Shown here piece after piece: positions 1 to 9,292 of a stretch of 64,000 nt of DNA (its first letter is position 1; each line of letters opens with the position of its first letter). Both the position numbers and the translations under genes were made by a program. The stretch is from an uncultured Pelagibacteraceae bacterium (lineage in GTDB: Bacteria; Pseudomonadota; Alphaproteobacteria; Pelagibacterales; Pelagibacteraceae). Below the pieces are notes generated by a model. The model searched no databases and was not told the origin of the DNA. It worked only from the letters and a program-made list of their open reading frames with translations. Where the stretch lies: assembly GCA_902613755.1 (NCBI GenBank), contig CACMIH010000003.1, positions 124,001-188,000 on the forward strand, read 5' to 3'.

Positions 1-1406
1 AAATTAAAGTCTTTATTAATAGAGACAACGGAAATATTGAACTTTTTAGAAAATTGGTAATCTCTGAAAATCCAGAAAATGCGAATACTGAAATAAAATT
101 AGAAGACGCTATTAGTTTAAACGAGACAAATAAAGATAAATCTATTGGCGATGAGGTATTGCAACCACTTCCTTCATTTGATTTTGGACGAATAGCTGCA
201 CAAACTGCAAAACAAGTAATTAGTTTTAATGTAAGAGAGGCAGAGAGAGAAAGACAATTTAATGATTTTATTGATAAGAAAGATTCAATTTTAAGCGGTA
301 TTGTTAAGCGATTAGAATTTGGAAATGTTATAGTTGACCTTGGAAGAACAGAAGCCATAATTCAAAAAAATGAGTTAATACCTCGTGAAAATATTAAAGC
401 AGGTGATCGTATAAAAGCTTATTGTTATGATGTTAGACGAGAACCTAGAGGACAACAAATATTTCTATCTAGAGCTCATCCTAAATTTATGGAAAAACTT
501 TTTGTTCAAGAAGTTCCTGAAATCTATGATGGTTTGATTGAAATTAAATCTTCTTCTAGAGATCCTGGAAGTAGAGCTAAAATATGTGTGAAAGCTGTAG
601 ATACTTCATTAGACCCAGTTGGAGCATGTGTAGGTATGAGAGGTTCAAGAGTTCAAGCTGTAGTCAATGAACTTCAAGGAGAAAAAATTGATATTGTTAA
701 TTGGTCAGAAGATCCTGCAATTTTGGTTTCAAATGCGTTATCCCCAGCAGAAGTACAAAGAGTCAATGTTGATAGTGAGAGAAAGAAACTAGATGTAATT
801 CTTACTGAGGAAAATTTAAGTAAAGCAATTGGAAGAAGAGGTCAAAATGTAAGACTTGCAACCAAATTATTAAATTTTGAAATCAACATAATGACAGATG
901 CAGAGGACTCTGAAAGAAGACAAATGGAATTTAAAGAAAAAACTGAAAACTTTGTAAAAAATTTGGAGTTAGATGAAACACTGGGTCAGTTGCTCGTTGC
1001 TGAAGGTTTTTCAACTATTGATGATATCAAAGATAGTTCAGTTGAAAATTTAATGAAGATTGAGGGTATAGAGGATGATACAGCTAAAGCGTTGATAGAA
1101 AGAGCTAAAGAGTTTCACGAAAAAGATCAGGAGGATATTTCCCAGAGAATTAAAGAATTAGGTCTTGAAGATGCATTGATTAATTTAAAAGGATTAACCC
1201 CAGGAATGTTAGTCACACTTGGTGAGCAAAAAATTCTAAATTTAGAAGATTTTGCAGACTTAGCATCTGATGAATTAACTGGTGGTTATGATGTGGTTAA
1301 AGGTGAGAGGGTAAAAATTCAAGGTTATCTTGAAGATTTTGCCTTATCTAAAGAAGAAGCGGATGAACTAATTATGTCTGCCAGAAATATAGTTTATAAA
1401 GATTGA
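1..1406 (+). CDS. nusA: Transcription termination/antitermination factor NusA (5' end outside window)
   Basis: NusA binds RNA polymerase and nascent RNA and controls pausing, termination and antitermination. The frame is already open at base 3 and reads sensible NusA sequence ahead of the first possible start (a TTG at 54), so the gene begins upstream of the window. Visible in order: the end of the N-terminal polymerase-binding domain, an S1 domain (SGIVKRLEFGNVIVDLG), two KH domains with GMRGSRVQAVVNEL and AIGRRGQNVRLA, and C-terminal helix-hairpin-helix repeats (LLVAEGFSTIDDI). It leads a block with infB, whose ATG lies 10 bases after the nusA TGA. The ylxR gene often found between nusA and infB is absent. 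Confidence 0.95.
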   Translation, partial: IKVFINRDNGNIELFRKLVISENPENANTEIKLEDAISLNETNKDKSIGDEVLQPLPSFDFGRIAAQTAKQVISFNVREAERERQFNDFIDKKDSILSGIVKRLEFGNVIVDLGRTEAIIQKNELIPRENIKAGDRIKAYCYDVRREPRGQQIFLSRAHPKFMEKLFVQEVPEIYDGLIEIKSSSRDPGSRAKICVKAVDTSLDPVGACVGMRGSRVQAVVNELQGEKIDIVNWSEDPAILVSNALSPAEVQRVNVDSERKKLDVILTEENLSKAIGRRGQNVRLATKLLNFEINIMTDAEDSERRQMEFKEKTENFVKNLELDETLGQLLVAEGFSTIDDIKDSSVENLMKIEGIEDDTAKALIERAKEFHEKDQEDISQRIKELGLEDALINLKGLTPGMLVTLGEQKILNLEDFADLASDELTGGYDVVKGERVKIQGYLEDFALSKEEADELIMSARNIVYKD

Positions 1407-1416
1407 GTGATGAGGT

Positions 1417-3636
1417 ATGGAAAAAAAAACAAAATTAACAATTTCAGGCTCAGCCAAAAAATCAATCAAGAATATTGAGATCGCTAAAACTCAAGCGAAA
1501 AATTCTGTAGTAATCGAAAAACAAACTGGAAAATTCTCTAGTAGAGGTGGGTCGTTTAGATCTAGCACCAATAAGTCAAGAGCAACCTCAACATTTAACA
1601 GAGGAGCTCCTCTAAAACCTTCATTCAATCCTAAATCACCACCTATAACAAATGATTTTGAGAAGAGAAAACTAGCAGAACAAAGGGCTACTAAAAGACT
1701 TAGAGGAGATAGTGAAAACAAAGATAGAAAAAATTTAAAAGCAGGCACAAAGAAGAGAGAATTAAAGTTAACTGTATCAAGAGCACTAAGCGACGAGATT
1801 GATGCAAAACAAAGAAGTCTAGCATCAGTTAAAAGAGCAAGGCAAAAAGAAATTAAAAATGCCTCAAAAGATGACTCTCAAGATAATTTAAAACCAATTA
1901 AAAGAGACGTTAATATTCCTGAAGCAATCACAGTAAGAGAATTGGCAAACAGAATGGCAGAACAATCAAGTAATGTAATTAAGCATTTATTTGGTATGGG
2001 TGTTACAGTGACCATCAATCAAACATTAGCTGCAGATACTGCAGAATATTTGGTTAAAGAATTTGGTCATAATCCAATTCGAGAAGAAAAAGCAGAAGAA
2101 ATAATTAAAAAAATAAAAGCTTCAAGAACTGAAAATTTAAAAAATCGACCACCAATAGTTACCGTTATGGGACATGTTGATCATGGCAAAACGTCAGTAC
2201 TAGATGTTCTTAGAAGTACAAATGTAGTTTCAGGTGAATTTGGTGGTATAACTCAACATATCGGAGCTTATCAAATTGAAAGCCAAGATAATAAATTAAC
2301 ATTTATTGATACCCCTGGTCATGCTGCATTTACAGAGATGAGAGCAAGAGGATCAAAATTAACAGACGTGGTTGTTTTAGTAGTTGCTGCTGATGATGGA
2401 GTTAAACCTCAAACAGTTGAGTCTATTAAACATGCTAAAGCTGCAAATGTTCCAATAGTTGTAGCAATAAATAAATGTGATCTACCAGAGGCTGATCCTC
2501 AGAAAATAAAAAATCAATTATTAGAGCATGAATTAATTGCTGAAGATTTATCTGGTGATATTTTAATGGTTGAAATTTCAACTAAAACAAAACAAAACTT
2601 GGATAAATTGGTAGAGTCCATAATTCTTCAAGCAGAGATTTTGGATCTTAAAACCGATTATGAGTCTAAAGCTACAGGTATAGTTTTAGAGTCTAAAATT
2701 GATGTTGGTAGAGGGCCTGTCGCAAATATAATTATTACCACAGGAACACTTAAAAGAGGTGATTTTTTTGTAAGTGGTTTAAAATGGGGAAAAGTAAGAG
2801 CTATTATTAATGACAAAGGTCAAAATATTAGTGAAGCTTTACCTTCGACTCCTGTTGAGATTTTAGGAATAAATGGTGCAGCAAAAGCTGGAGATGATTT
2901 TATTGTATTAGACACAGAAAAAGAAGCTAAGACATTGAGTGAAAATAGAGCTCAAGAGAGCAAAGATGGAAAAATTCCATTGACGTTTGCTACTCAAGAC
3001 TCAGCTTTTTCAGATAAATCTACTGAGGAATTAAATTTAATAATTAAATCTGATGTACATGGATCATCAGAAGCAATTAAAAATGCAATTAGCCAAATTA
3101 AACATGATGAAGTTAAACCTAAAATAATTTTAGCAGATATTGGAATGGTGACTGAAACAGACGTCACATTAGCCAAAGCTTCAAATGCAGTATTAATAGC
3201 TTTTAATGTTAAACCAAGTAAAGAAGCAAAAAAACTTGCTGAAAATGAGAAAATAAAAATATCTTCATACAATATTATCTATGAAGTTTTAGATTACATT
3301 AAGCAAAAAATGTCTGGATTGTTAGCACCAGATGTTCAAGAAAAAATTACTGGTACGGCACAAATTTTGGAAATATTTAAAGTTTCAGGCGCCGGAAAAG
3401 TTGCTGGCTCAAAAGTGACTGAAGGAGAAATTAATAGTAATTCAGACGTTAGAATTATTAGAGATGGTGCAATTATTTACACCGGAAAAGTTTCAACAAT
3501 ATTTAGAGAAAAAAATCAGGTAAAACATGTAAGTGGTGGTCAAGAATGTGGAATTACAGTCAAAGATTATATGGATTTCCAAAAAAATGACACAATAGAG
3601 GCTTTTAGTGTTACATCTACAGAGAGATCAATTTAA
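1417..3636 (+). CDS. infB: Translation initiation factor IF-2
   Basis: GTPase that places initiator tRNA on the 30S subunit and promotes subunit joining. The 739-residue protein has a basic, low-complexity N-terminal region (about residues 1-160), an IF2_N domain (VNIPEAITVRELANRM), then the G domain with G1 GHVDHGKTS (about 251), G3 DTPGHAAF (about 297) and G4 NKCD (about 351), followed by domains II, III and IV. It is shorter than the enterobacterial long form (about 890 aa), mainly in the N-terminal linker. ATG follows a GATGAGGT purine-rich stretch. Its TAA overlaps the rbfA start (TAATG), indicating translational coupling. Confidence 0.97.
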   Translation: MEKKTKLTISGSAKKSIKNIEIAKTQAKNSVVIEKQTGKFSSRGGSFRSSTNKSRATSTFNRGAPLKPSFNPKSPPITNDFEKRKLAEQRATKRLRGDSENKDRKNLKAGTKKRELKLTVSRALSDEIDAKQRSLASVKRARQKEIKNASKDDSQDNLKPIKRDVNIPEAITVRELANRMAEQSSNVIKHLFGMGVTVTINQTLAADTAEYLVKEFGHNPIREEKAEEIIKKIKASRTENLKNRPPIVTVMGHVDHGKTSVLDVLRSTNVVSGEFGGITQHIGAYQIESQDNKLTFIDTPGHAAFTEMRARGSKLTDVVVLVVAADDGVKPQTVESIKHAKAANVPIVVAINKCDLPEADPQKIKNQLLEHELIAEDLSGDILMVEISTKTKQNLDKLVESIILQAEILDLKTDYESKATGIVLESKIDVGRGPVANIIITTGTLKRGDFFVSGLKWGKVRAIINDKGQNISEALPSTPVEILGINGAAKAGDDFIVLDTEKEAKTLSENRAQESKDGKIPLTFATQDSAFSDKSTEELNLIIKSDVHGSSEAIKNAISQIKHDEVKPKIILADIGMVTETDVTLAKASNAVLIAFNVKPSKEAKKLAENEKIKISSYNIIYEVLDYIKQKMSGLLAPDVQEKITGTAQILEIFKVSGAGKVAGSKVTEGEINSNSDVRIIRDGAIIYTGKVSTIFREKNQVKHVSGGQECGITVKDYMDFQKNDTIEAFSVTSTERSI

Positions 3637-4004
3637 TGGCAGATAGAATAGGAAAACCAGTATCTCAAAGGCAGCTTAGAGTTGGAGAAATGATTAAGCA
3701 GTCTTTAAGCATGATTTTTATAAGAAATGAGGCTAAGGTGCCGAATTTAGAAACGAACACTATAACAGTTACCGAGGTCAGAATGAGTCCAGATTTAAAA
3801 ATTGCTAAGGCATATGTTCTTCCATTAGGAGGAAAAGATGCAGATGAAACAATTAATGTTTTAAAAGAATACTCATTTTTAATTAGAAAAATTTTATCAC
3901 AGAAAGTGGTAATGAAATTTTTACCAAAATTACTCTTTAGAAAAGACGAATCTTTTGAGTATGCGGAAAAAATAGAAAACTTAATAAAACAAACAAATAA
4001 ATAG
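3636..4004 (+). CDS. rbfA: Ribosome-binding factor A
   Basis: Small KH-fold protein that matures the 16S rRNA 5' region of the 30S subunit. The 122-residue length and sequence (QRQLRVGEMIKQSLS at the start, ITVTEVRMSPDLKIAKAYV in the core, and a C-terminal LRK/LPKLLFRKDES segment) are typical. The start overlaps the infB stop by one base. In most proteobacteria truB follows rbfA; here rpsO begins only 12 bases after the rbfA stop, so truB is not at this locus. Confidence 0.95.
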   Translation: MADRIGKPVSQRQLRVGEMIKQSLSMIFIRNEAKVPNLETNTITVTEVRMSPDLKIAKAYVLPLGGKDADETINVLKEYSFLIRKILSQKVVMKFLPKLLFRKDESFEYAEKIENLIKQTNK

Positions 4005-4016
4005 GAAGAAAGAGGC

Positions 4017-4265
4017 ATGAATAAAAAGACACAAGAATTAGCAATGCACGATAAAGATACTGGATCCTCAGAGATTCAAATTGCTTTGCTAACTGAAAAA
4101 ATTGAAACTCTCTCTAAGCATATTAAACAATTTAAAAAGGATAAACATTCATCTGTTGGATTGTTGAGAGCGGTAAATAGAAGAAAGAAATTGTTAGAAT
4201 ACCTAAAGAAAAATAAAATGGATTCTTACAAAAATGTACTGTCGAAATTGAATTTAAGAAAATAG
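4017..4265 (+). CDS. rpsO: 30S ribosomal protein S15
   Basis: Binds the central domain of 16S rRNA early in 30S assembly. The 82-residue protein carries the S15 core DTGSSEIQIALLTEKI, LSKHIKQFKKDKHSSVGLL and RRKKLLEYLKK; it is a few residues shorter at the N-terminus than the usual 89. An AGGAAGAAAGAGG stretch just before the ATG is a good ribosome binding site. It sits directly before pnp, the usual rpsO-pnp pair, separated by a 57 bp purine-rich spacer. Confidence 0.96.
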   Translation: MNKKTQELAMHDKDTGSSEIQIALLTEKIETLSKHIKQFKKDKHSSVGLLRAVNRRKKLLEYLKKNKMDSYKNVLSKLNLRK

Positions 4266-4322
4266 AGGTCAAGATAGATAGAACGGAATGGAACGAAACG
4301 AATAAAACGAAATGGAAATGAA
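4266..4322 (+). promoter_or_regulatory. Purine-rich repetitive rpsO-pnp leader
   Basis: This 57-base spacer is about 79% purine (45 of 57). It is built largely from degenerate units of the form (G)GAAAY: GGAAT, GGAAC, GAAAC, GAATAAAAC, GAAAT, GGAAAT. In E. coli the rpsO-pnp spacer is where polynucleotide phosphorylase autoregulates through RNase III processing. Here no hairpin is apparent. A role as an unstructured ribosome- or nuclease-loading leader is inference. Confidence 0.4.
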
Positions 4323-6398
4323 ATGTTTAAAGTATATAAGAAGGAAATTGAAGTAGCAGGAAAGAAGATAAGTTTAGAAACAGGTAAAGTAGCAAGACAG
4401 GCAGACGGTGCAATAATTGCAACATGTGGAGAGACAGTTGTACTAGCAACAGTAGTAGGAGCAAAAAAAGTAAATCCTGATATGGATTACTTTCCATTAT
4501 CTGTAAATTACCAAGAAAAATATTATGCAGCAGGAAAAATTCCTGGAGGATATTTTAAAAGAGAAGCAAGGCCAACTGAAAGTGAAACATTAATCTCTAG
4601 ATTAATTGATAGACCAATTAGACCATTATTTCCTGATGAATTTAAAAATGAAGTTCAGTTATTACCAACTGTAATTTCATATGACAAAGAAAACGAACCA
4701 GATATTTTGTCAATTACCGCAGCATCGGCAGCATTAGCAATATCAGGAATGCCATTTATGGGTCCAGTAGGAGCTTCTAGAGTTGGTTTTATTGACGGTA
4801 AATATGTTTTGAATCCTTCTAAAACTGAATTAGAGAACTCAAGTCTAGATTTAGTTGTAGCAGGTACAAAAGATGCTGTTCTTATGGTTGAGTCTGAAGC
4901 AAATGGTTTGACTGAAGAAGAAATGTTAAATGCAGTTAAATTTGGTCATGAAGGCTTTGTTCCAGTGATAGAAATGATTGAGGAAATTGCAAAAGAATGT
5001 AGAAAACCTGAGTGGACTGTTGAAAAGAAAGATTTATCTGAAGTTAAGAAAAAACTTGAAGAAACTTTTACAGAAGATCTTAAGAAAGCTTTTGCAACTA
5101 GAGATAAACAAGATAGATCAAATCAAATTTCAGAGATTACTGATAAAGCTAAAAAGCTTTATGAGGAAGATGAAAATTACACGGATCTAGATGTTAACTC
5201 GCAACTTAAAAATTTAGAGAAATCAATTGTTAGAACAGACATTCTAAAAAATAAAAATAGGATTGATGGAAGAGGTTTGTCAGATGTAAGACCAATAGAG
5301 TGCGAAGTTGGTGTTCTACCAAGAGCGCATGGTTCTGCATTGTTTACCAGAGGAGAAACACAAGCAATTGTTGTGGCTACCTTAGGAACATCTGATGATG
5401 AACAAAGAATTGAAAGCTTAGACGGGCTCCAAAGAGAACGATTTATGCTTCACTATAATTTTCCTCCTTTTTCAGTTGGAGAAACTGGAAGAATTGGAAC
5501 AGGTAGAAGAGAAATTGGTCATGGTAAATTAGCTTGGAGAGCGATTAATTCTTCATTACCTACAAAAGAAGCATTTCCATACACTTTTAGAGTAGTTTCA
5601 GAGATCACCGAATCAAATGGTTCTTCTTCAATGGCTACGGTTTGTGGAACTTCTTTAGCATTAATGGATGCTGGAGTACCAATTAAAGAGCCAGTTGCAG
5701 GTATTGCAATGGGATTAATTAAAGAAGGTGATGATTTCAGTGTTCTATCAGATATTTTAGGTGATGAAGATCACTTAGGTGATATGGACTTTAAAGTTGC
5801 TGGAACTAAAGATGGAATTACTTCTCTTCAAATGGATATCAAAATTACAGGTATTACATTTCAAATTATGGAGCAGGCATTAAGCCAAGCTAAAGATGGA
5901 AGAGTTCATATCTTGGGTGAAATGAATAAAGCATTATCAGCTTCAAGATCTGCTGTTGGAAAACACACTCCAAAAATGGAACAGGTTAATGTTGATAAAA
6001 AAGACATTGCTGCCGTTATTGGAAAAGGTGGTGCAACGATCAGAGAGATAGTTGAAAAATCAGGAGCAAAAGTAGATGTAAATGATGAAGGTGTAGTAAC
6101 AGTTGCTGCTCCAGATGAAGATTCTAGAAACATTGCAATGCAAATGATTAAAGACATTACTGCAAAAGCTGAATTAAACAAAATTTATTCAGGTAAAGTC
6201 ATGAAGATTATGGAGTTTGGTGCATTTGTTAATTTCTTAGGAAAGCAAGATGGACTTGTTCATATCTCAGAACTTGCAGATAAAAGAGTAGCAAAAGTTA
6301 CTGATGTTGTAAAAGAAGGCGACGAAGTAAAAGTAAAAGTGATTGGTTTCGATAGAGGAAAAGTAAAACTTTCTATGAAACAAGCTATAGATCAATAG
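4323..6398 (+). CDS. pnp: Polyribonucleotide nucleotidyltransferase (PNPase)
   Basis: Phosphorolytic 3'-5' exoribonuclease of the RNA degradation machinery. At 691 residues it has the normal layout: first RNase PH core (about 15-145), alpha-helical linker, second RNase PH core starting at [17 protein letters not shown] (about 315), a KH domain with [12 protein letters not shown] (about 560) and a C-terminal S1 domain ([19 protein letters not shown], about 620-690). It is the last gene of the nusA block; a strong intrinsic terminator follows. The start lies at the end of a repetitive purine-rich leader with only a weak GGA Shine-Dalgarno. Confidence 0.97.
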   Translation: MFKVYKKEIEVAGKKISLETGKVARQADGAIIATCGETVVLATVVGAKKVNPDMDYFPLSVNYQEKYYAAGKIPGGYFKREARPTESETLISRLIDRPIRPLFPDEFKNEVQLLPTVISYDKENEPDILSITAASAALAISGMPFMGPVGASRVGFIDGKYVLNPSKTELENSSLDLVVAGTKDAVLMVESEANGLTEEEMLNAVKFGHEGFVPVIEMIEEIAKECRKPEWTVEKKDLSEVKKKLEETFTEDLKKAFATRDKQDRSNQISEITDKAKKLYEEDENYTDLDVNSQLKNLEKSIVRTDILKNKNRIDGRGLSDVRPIECEVGVLPRAHGSALFTRGETQAIVVATLGTSDDEQRIESLDGLQRERFMLHYNFPPFSVGETGRIGTGRREIGHGKLAWRAINSSLPTKEAFPYTFRVVSEITESNGSSSMATVCGTSLALMDAGVPIKEPVAGIAMGLIKEGDDFSVLSDILGDEDHLGDMDFKVAGTKDGITSLQMDIKITGITFQIMEQALSQAKDGRVHILGEMNKALSASRSAVGKHTPKMEQVNVDKKDIAAVIGKGGATIREIVEKSGAKVDVNDEGVVTVAAPDEDSRNIAMQMIKDITAKAELNKIYSGKVMKIMEFGAFVNFLGKQDGLVHISELADKRVAKVTDVVKEGDEVKVKVIGFDRGKVKLSMKQAIDQ

Positions 6399-6412
6399 TA
6401 ATAGGAATTTAC

Positions 6413-6443
6413 ACCCTCTTAAATTTTTTTTAGGAGGGTTTTT
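6413..6443 (+). terminator. Rho-independent terminator after pnp
   Basis: Left arm ACCCTCTTAAA (6413-6423) pairs with TTTAGGAGGGT (6429-6439) in an 11 bp stem with one G-U pair, a short T loop and a trailing T run. It closes the nusA-infB-rbfA-rpsO-pnp block. Confidence 0.85.
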
Positions 6444-6447
6444 GTAA

Positions 6448-6476
6448 TTTAAAGTTAAATTTCTTTAAGTTATAAT
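6448..6476 (+). promoter_or_regulatory. Putative promoter of asnB
   Basis: A TATAAT -10 at 6471-6476 has a 17-base spacer to a weak TTTAAA -35 at 6448-6453. A second TATAAT at 6497-6502 lies so close to the asnB ATG (6516) that it would yield an almost leaderless mRNA. AT-rich sequence makes chance matches common. Confidence 0.4.
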
Positions 6477-6515
6477 TTAATAATGTTGCAAATTAATATA
6501 ATAGAAATCTAAATT

Positions 6516-8486
6516 ATGTGTGGTTTTTTTGGGCTGCAAAGCTTTGAGCTTGATAAAAATGAAAAAATAATTGTTTCTAAGAAAGCTATTAAATTACTTA
6601 ATACAAGAGGCCCAGACTCTAATGGAATAGATTTAGATGACAATGACAATTTAATTTTTTCTCACAATAGATTATCTATTTTAGATCTTTCTCCTACTGG
6701 AAATCAGCCAATGCTTTCTGCGGAAGGAAGTATTTTAATAACATTTAATGGTGAAATATATAATCATTCAGAAATTAGATACGAGCTTGGTAAAAAAAAT
6801 AATTTCAAAAAATGGAATGGTTCTTCAGATACAGAAACTTTATTGCAAGCAATAGAAATTTGGGGACTTGAGAAAACATTAGAAAAAGTTAATGGAATGT
6901 TTTCATTTGCGGCATGGGATAGAAAAAAGAAATGTCTTTACTTGGCTAGAGATAGATTCGGTGAAAAGCCTTTGTATTATGGATGGCTACCACAAAATAA
7001 AAGCTTCGTTTTTAGCTCGGATTTAATCTTTGATAAGTTGTTCAGTTCTATAAAGTTTGAAATTAATGAAGAAGGGTTAAGTGACTTGTTTCACCTAAAT
7101 TATATAAATGGAAATCATACAATTTATAAAAATATATATAAACTTGATCCAGGCTGTTACTCAAAAATTTTCTTTAAAAAAAATCAAATACCAGAATTAA
7201 AATTTAGAAACTATTGGAAACCAGAAAATCAAAATCGTATAAGAACCAATATTAACCCTATTGAGTCTGTAAAAATTTTAGACAATAAATTATCAGATAT
7301 AGTAAAAAAACAAATATTTGCTGATGTTGAGGTTGGTACCTTTTTAAGTGGTGGAATTGATTCCACTTTAATAACAGCAAAAGCACAGGAGGTTTCAACA
7401 AAAAAAATTAAATCTTTTTGTATTGGCACAGAGGACAAAACTTACGATGAATCAAAATATGCTTATAATGTTGCAAAGCATCTTGGTACAGACCATGAAG
7501 AACTTATTTTAAGTGAGAATAATATTATAAGTGATATTCCATCTATAATAGGAAATTTAAATGAACCCTTGGGTGATAGTTCTTTTATTCCAACTTATTA
7601 TGTATCTAAACTAGCACAAAAAAAAGTTAAAGTTGTCTTAACTGGGGATGCTGGCGATGAGGTTTTTGGAGGTTACAATAGATATACCAAACTTAAACAT
7701 ATTTCAAAATTGTATAAGTTACCAAAAGTTTTTAAAAAAATTATGTTTAGTTCATTATCTAATCTAGGAGAAAAAAATATTAATCATATAAATATTTTTT
7801 TAAAATTATTTCCTTTTTTTAAAAATGAATTTTATTTAAACGAAAAAATTAAAAAAGTTCTTGATAGAATTGATCCAAATTTGAATTTTTCAGAATTTCT
7901 TTTTAGCTTTTTAGTTAATAGAAATGATTTAAATCTTTTTAATAATTCGATATTCGCCTCAAAAGATAGAATATATAAAATCTTTAGTTACCAATATTCA
8001 AATGATAAGATGTCATCATCTTCTCTTGAAGAAAAAATGATGTTTATGGACACAATTAATTATTTACCAAATGATATTTTATTTAAAGTAGACAGAGCTA
8101 GTATGGCAAATAGTTTAGAAACTAGAGCGCCTTTTTTAGATAAAGATTTATATGAATTTTCTTTAGGGCTACCACTTGAACAAAAAATAAAAAATTCAAA
8201 AGGTAAAGTAATTTTAAGAGATTTGCTGAAAACAAAAATTCCAAATAATTTAATTGATAGGCCTAAAGCAGGATTTTCGATTCCAATAGGTAACTGGATT
8301 CGTAAACCACTTTTAGATTGGTCTGAAAATTTATTAAGTAAAAAAAATGTTGAAAATTCAGGTTTATTAAATTTTAAAAATATAAATAAAATATGGAATG
8401 ATCACAAAAAAGGTATCGATAATTCAAGTTTAATCTGGTCAATTTTAATATTTCAAAACTGGCTTATAAATCGTAAGTCAAACTAG
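6516..8486 (+). CDS. asnB: Asparagine synthetase (glutamine-hydrolysing)
   Basis: Makes asparagine from aspartate, ATP and glutamine. The start is fixed by MCGFFG: Cys2 becomes the N-terminal nucleophile of the class II glutaminase domain (residues about 1-200; RGPDSNG, FNGEIYNH, ARDRFGEKPLYY). The synthetase domain follows, with the PP-loop SGGIDSTLI (about 280) and TGDAGDEVFGGYNR. The 656 residues are long compared with E. coli AsnB (554) and match the AsnB form common in alphaproteobacteria and in surface-sugar clusters, so a role in amidating a sugar cannot be excluded. It stands alone here, between a terminator and the convergent fabI. Confidence 0.9.
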   Translation: MCGFFGLQSFELDKNEKIIVSKKAIKLLNTRGPDSNGIDLDDNDNLIFSHNRLSILDLSPTGNQPMLSAEGSILITFNGEIYNHSEIRYELGKKNNFKKWNGSSDTETLLQAIEIWGLEKTLEKVNGMFSFAAWDRKKKCLYLARDRFGEKPLYYGWLPQNKSFVFSSDLIFDKLFSSIKFEINEEGLSDLFHLNYINGNHTIYKNIYKLDPGCYSKIFFKKNQIPELKFRNYWKPENQNRIRTNINPIESVKILDNKLSDIVKKQIFADVEVGTFLSGGIDSTLITAKAQEVSTKKIKSFCIGTEDKTYDESKYAYNVAKHLGTDHEELILSENNIISDIPSIIGNLNEPLGDSSFIPTYYVSKLAQKKVKVVLTGDAGDEVFGGYNRYTKLKHISKLYKLPKVFKKIMFSSLSNLGEKNINHINIFLKLFPFFKNEFYLNEKIKKVLDRIDPNLNFSEFLFSFLVNRNDLNLFNNSIFASKDRIYKIFSYQYSNDKMSSSSLEEKMMFMDTINYLPNDILFKVDRASMANSLETRAPFLDKDLYEFSLGLPLEQKIKNSKGKVILRDLLKTKIPNNLIDRPKAGFSIPIGNWIRKPLLDWSENLLSKKNVENSGLLNFKNINKIWNDHKKGIDNSSLIWSILIFQNWLINRKSN

Positions 8487-8503
8487 ACTATTAAGCTGCT
8501 TTT

Positions 8504-9289
8504 TTATTTTATATTTTTAGGATCAGGCATACCAACTTTGTTATATCCAGCATCTACGTAGTGAATTTCACCGGTAACACCATTTGCGAGATCGCTTAGT
8601 AGGTATAATGCTGAATTTCCGACATCATGAATATCCACGTTTCTTTTGAGAAAAGAATGATCCTCATTCCATTTATATAAGAATTTTGCATCTCCAATTG
8701 CAGAGGCTGCCAATGTCTTAATAGGGCCTGCACTTATTGCATTTACTCTCATTCCTTTAGCACCTAAATCTCTAGCTAAGTATTTAACACTAGCTTCTAA
8801 AGCTGATTTACAAACACCCATTACATTATAATTTGGAATGGCTTTACTTGACTCGTAAGTTAAAGTTAGAAGACTACCGCTTTGCTTCATTACTTTTGAA
8901 GCTTCTTTTGCTACCTCTGTAAATGAAAAACAAGAAATTAACATACTTCTTAAAAAGTTTTCTCTTGTAGTGTTTAAATACTCACCTGATAATTCTGATT
9001 TATCTGAAAAGGCAACTGCATGGACTACAAAATCAATTTCACCCCATTGAGATTTGATATCCTCAAATAGTTTTACTACTTCTTCTTTTTTTTCAACGTC
9101 ACAACTAAACGTAACATTTGAATTTAATTTTTCTGCTAAAGGAATTACTCTTTTTTTTAGAGCGTCACCTAAATAGGTAAATGCTAGCTCCGCTCCAGCT
9201 TCTGAAAGTTTTTGAGAAATACCCCAAGCAATAGATCTTTCATTAGCAACTCCCATGATTAATCCTTTTTTACCTTTCATCAAACTCAT
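8504..9289 (-). CDS. fabI: Enoyl-[acyl-carrier-protein] reductase (NADH), FabI
   Basis: Catalyses the last reduction of each fatty-acid elongation cycle. It is an SDR-fold protein of 261 residues with the atypical FabI nucleotide site (GLIMGVANERSIAWGI near the start) and the catalytic Tyr/Lys in AIPNYNVMGVCKSALEA. It is third in the fabA-fabB-fabI operon, 3 bases after the fabB stop. The upstream start (MSLMKGKKG) is preferred; a second Met three codons later is possible. Confidence 0.95.
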   Translation of the reverse strand: MSLMKGKKGLIMGVANERSIAWGISQKLSEAGAELAFTYLGDALKKRVIPLAEKLNSNVTFSCDVEKKEEVVKLFEDIKSQWGEIDFVVHAVAFSDKSELSGEYLNTTRENFLRSMLISCFSFTEVAKEASKVMKQSGSLLTLTYESSKAIPNYNVMGVCKSALEASVKYLARDLGAKGMRVNAISAGPIKTLAASAIGDAKFLYKWNEDHSFLKRNVDIHDVGNSALYLLSDLANGVTGEIHYVDAGYNKVGMPDPKNIK

Positions 9290-9292
9290 AAA

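Noticed and set aside
3665..4018. 117-codon antisense frame over rbfA
   Set aside because: It lies opposite a well-conserved gene, has no recognisable family and reflects the low stop frequency in that frame.
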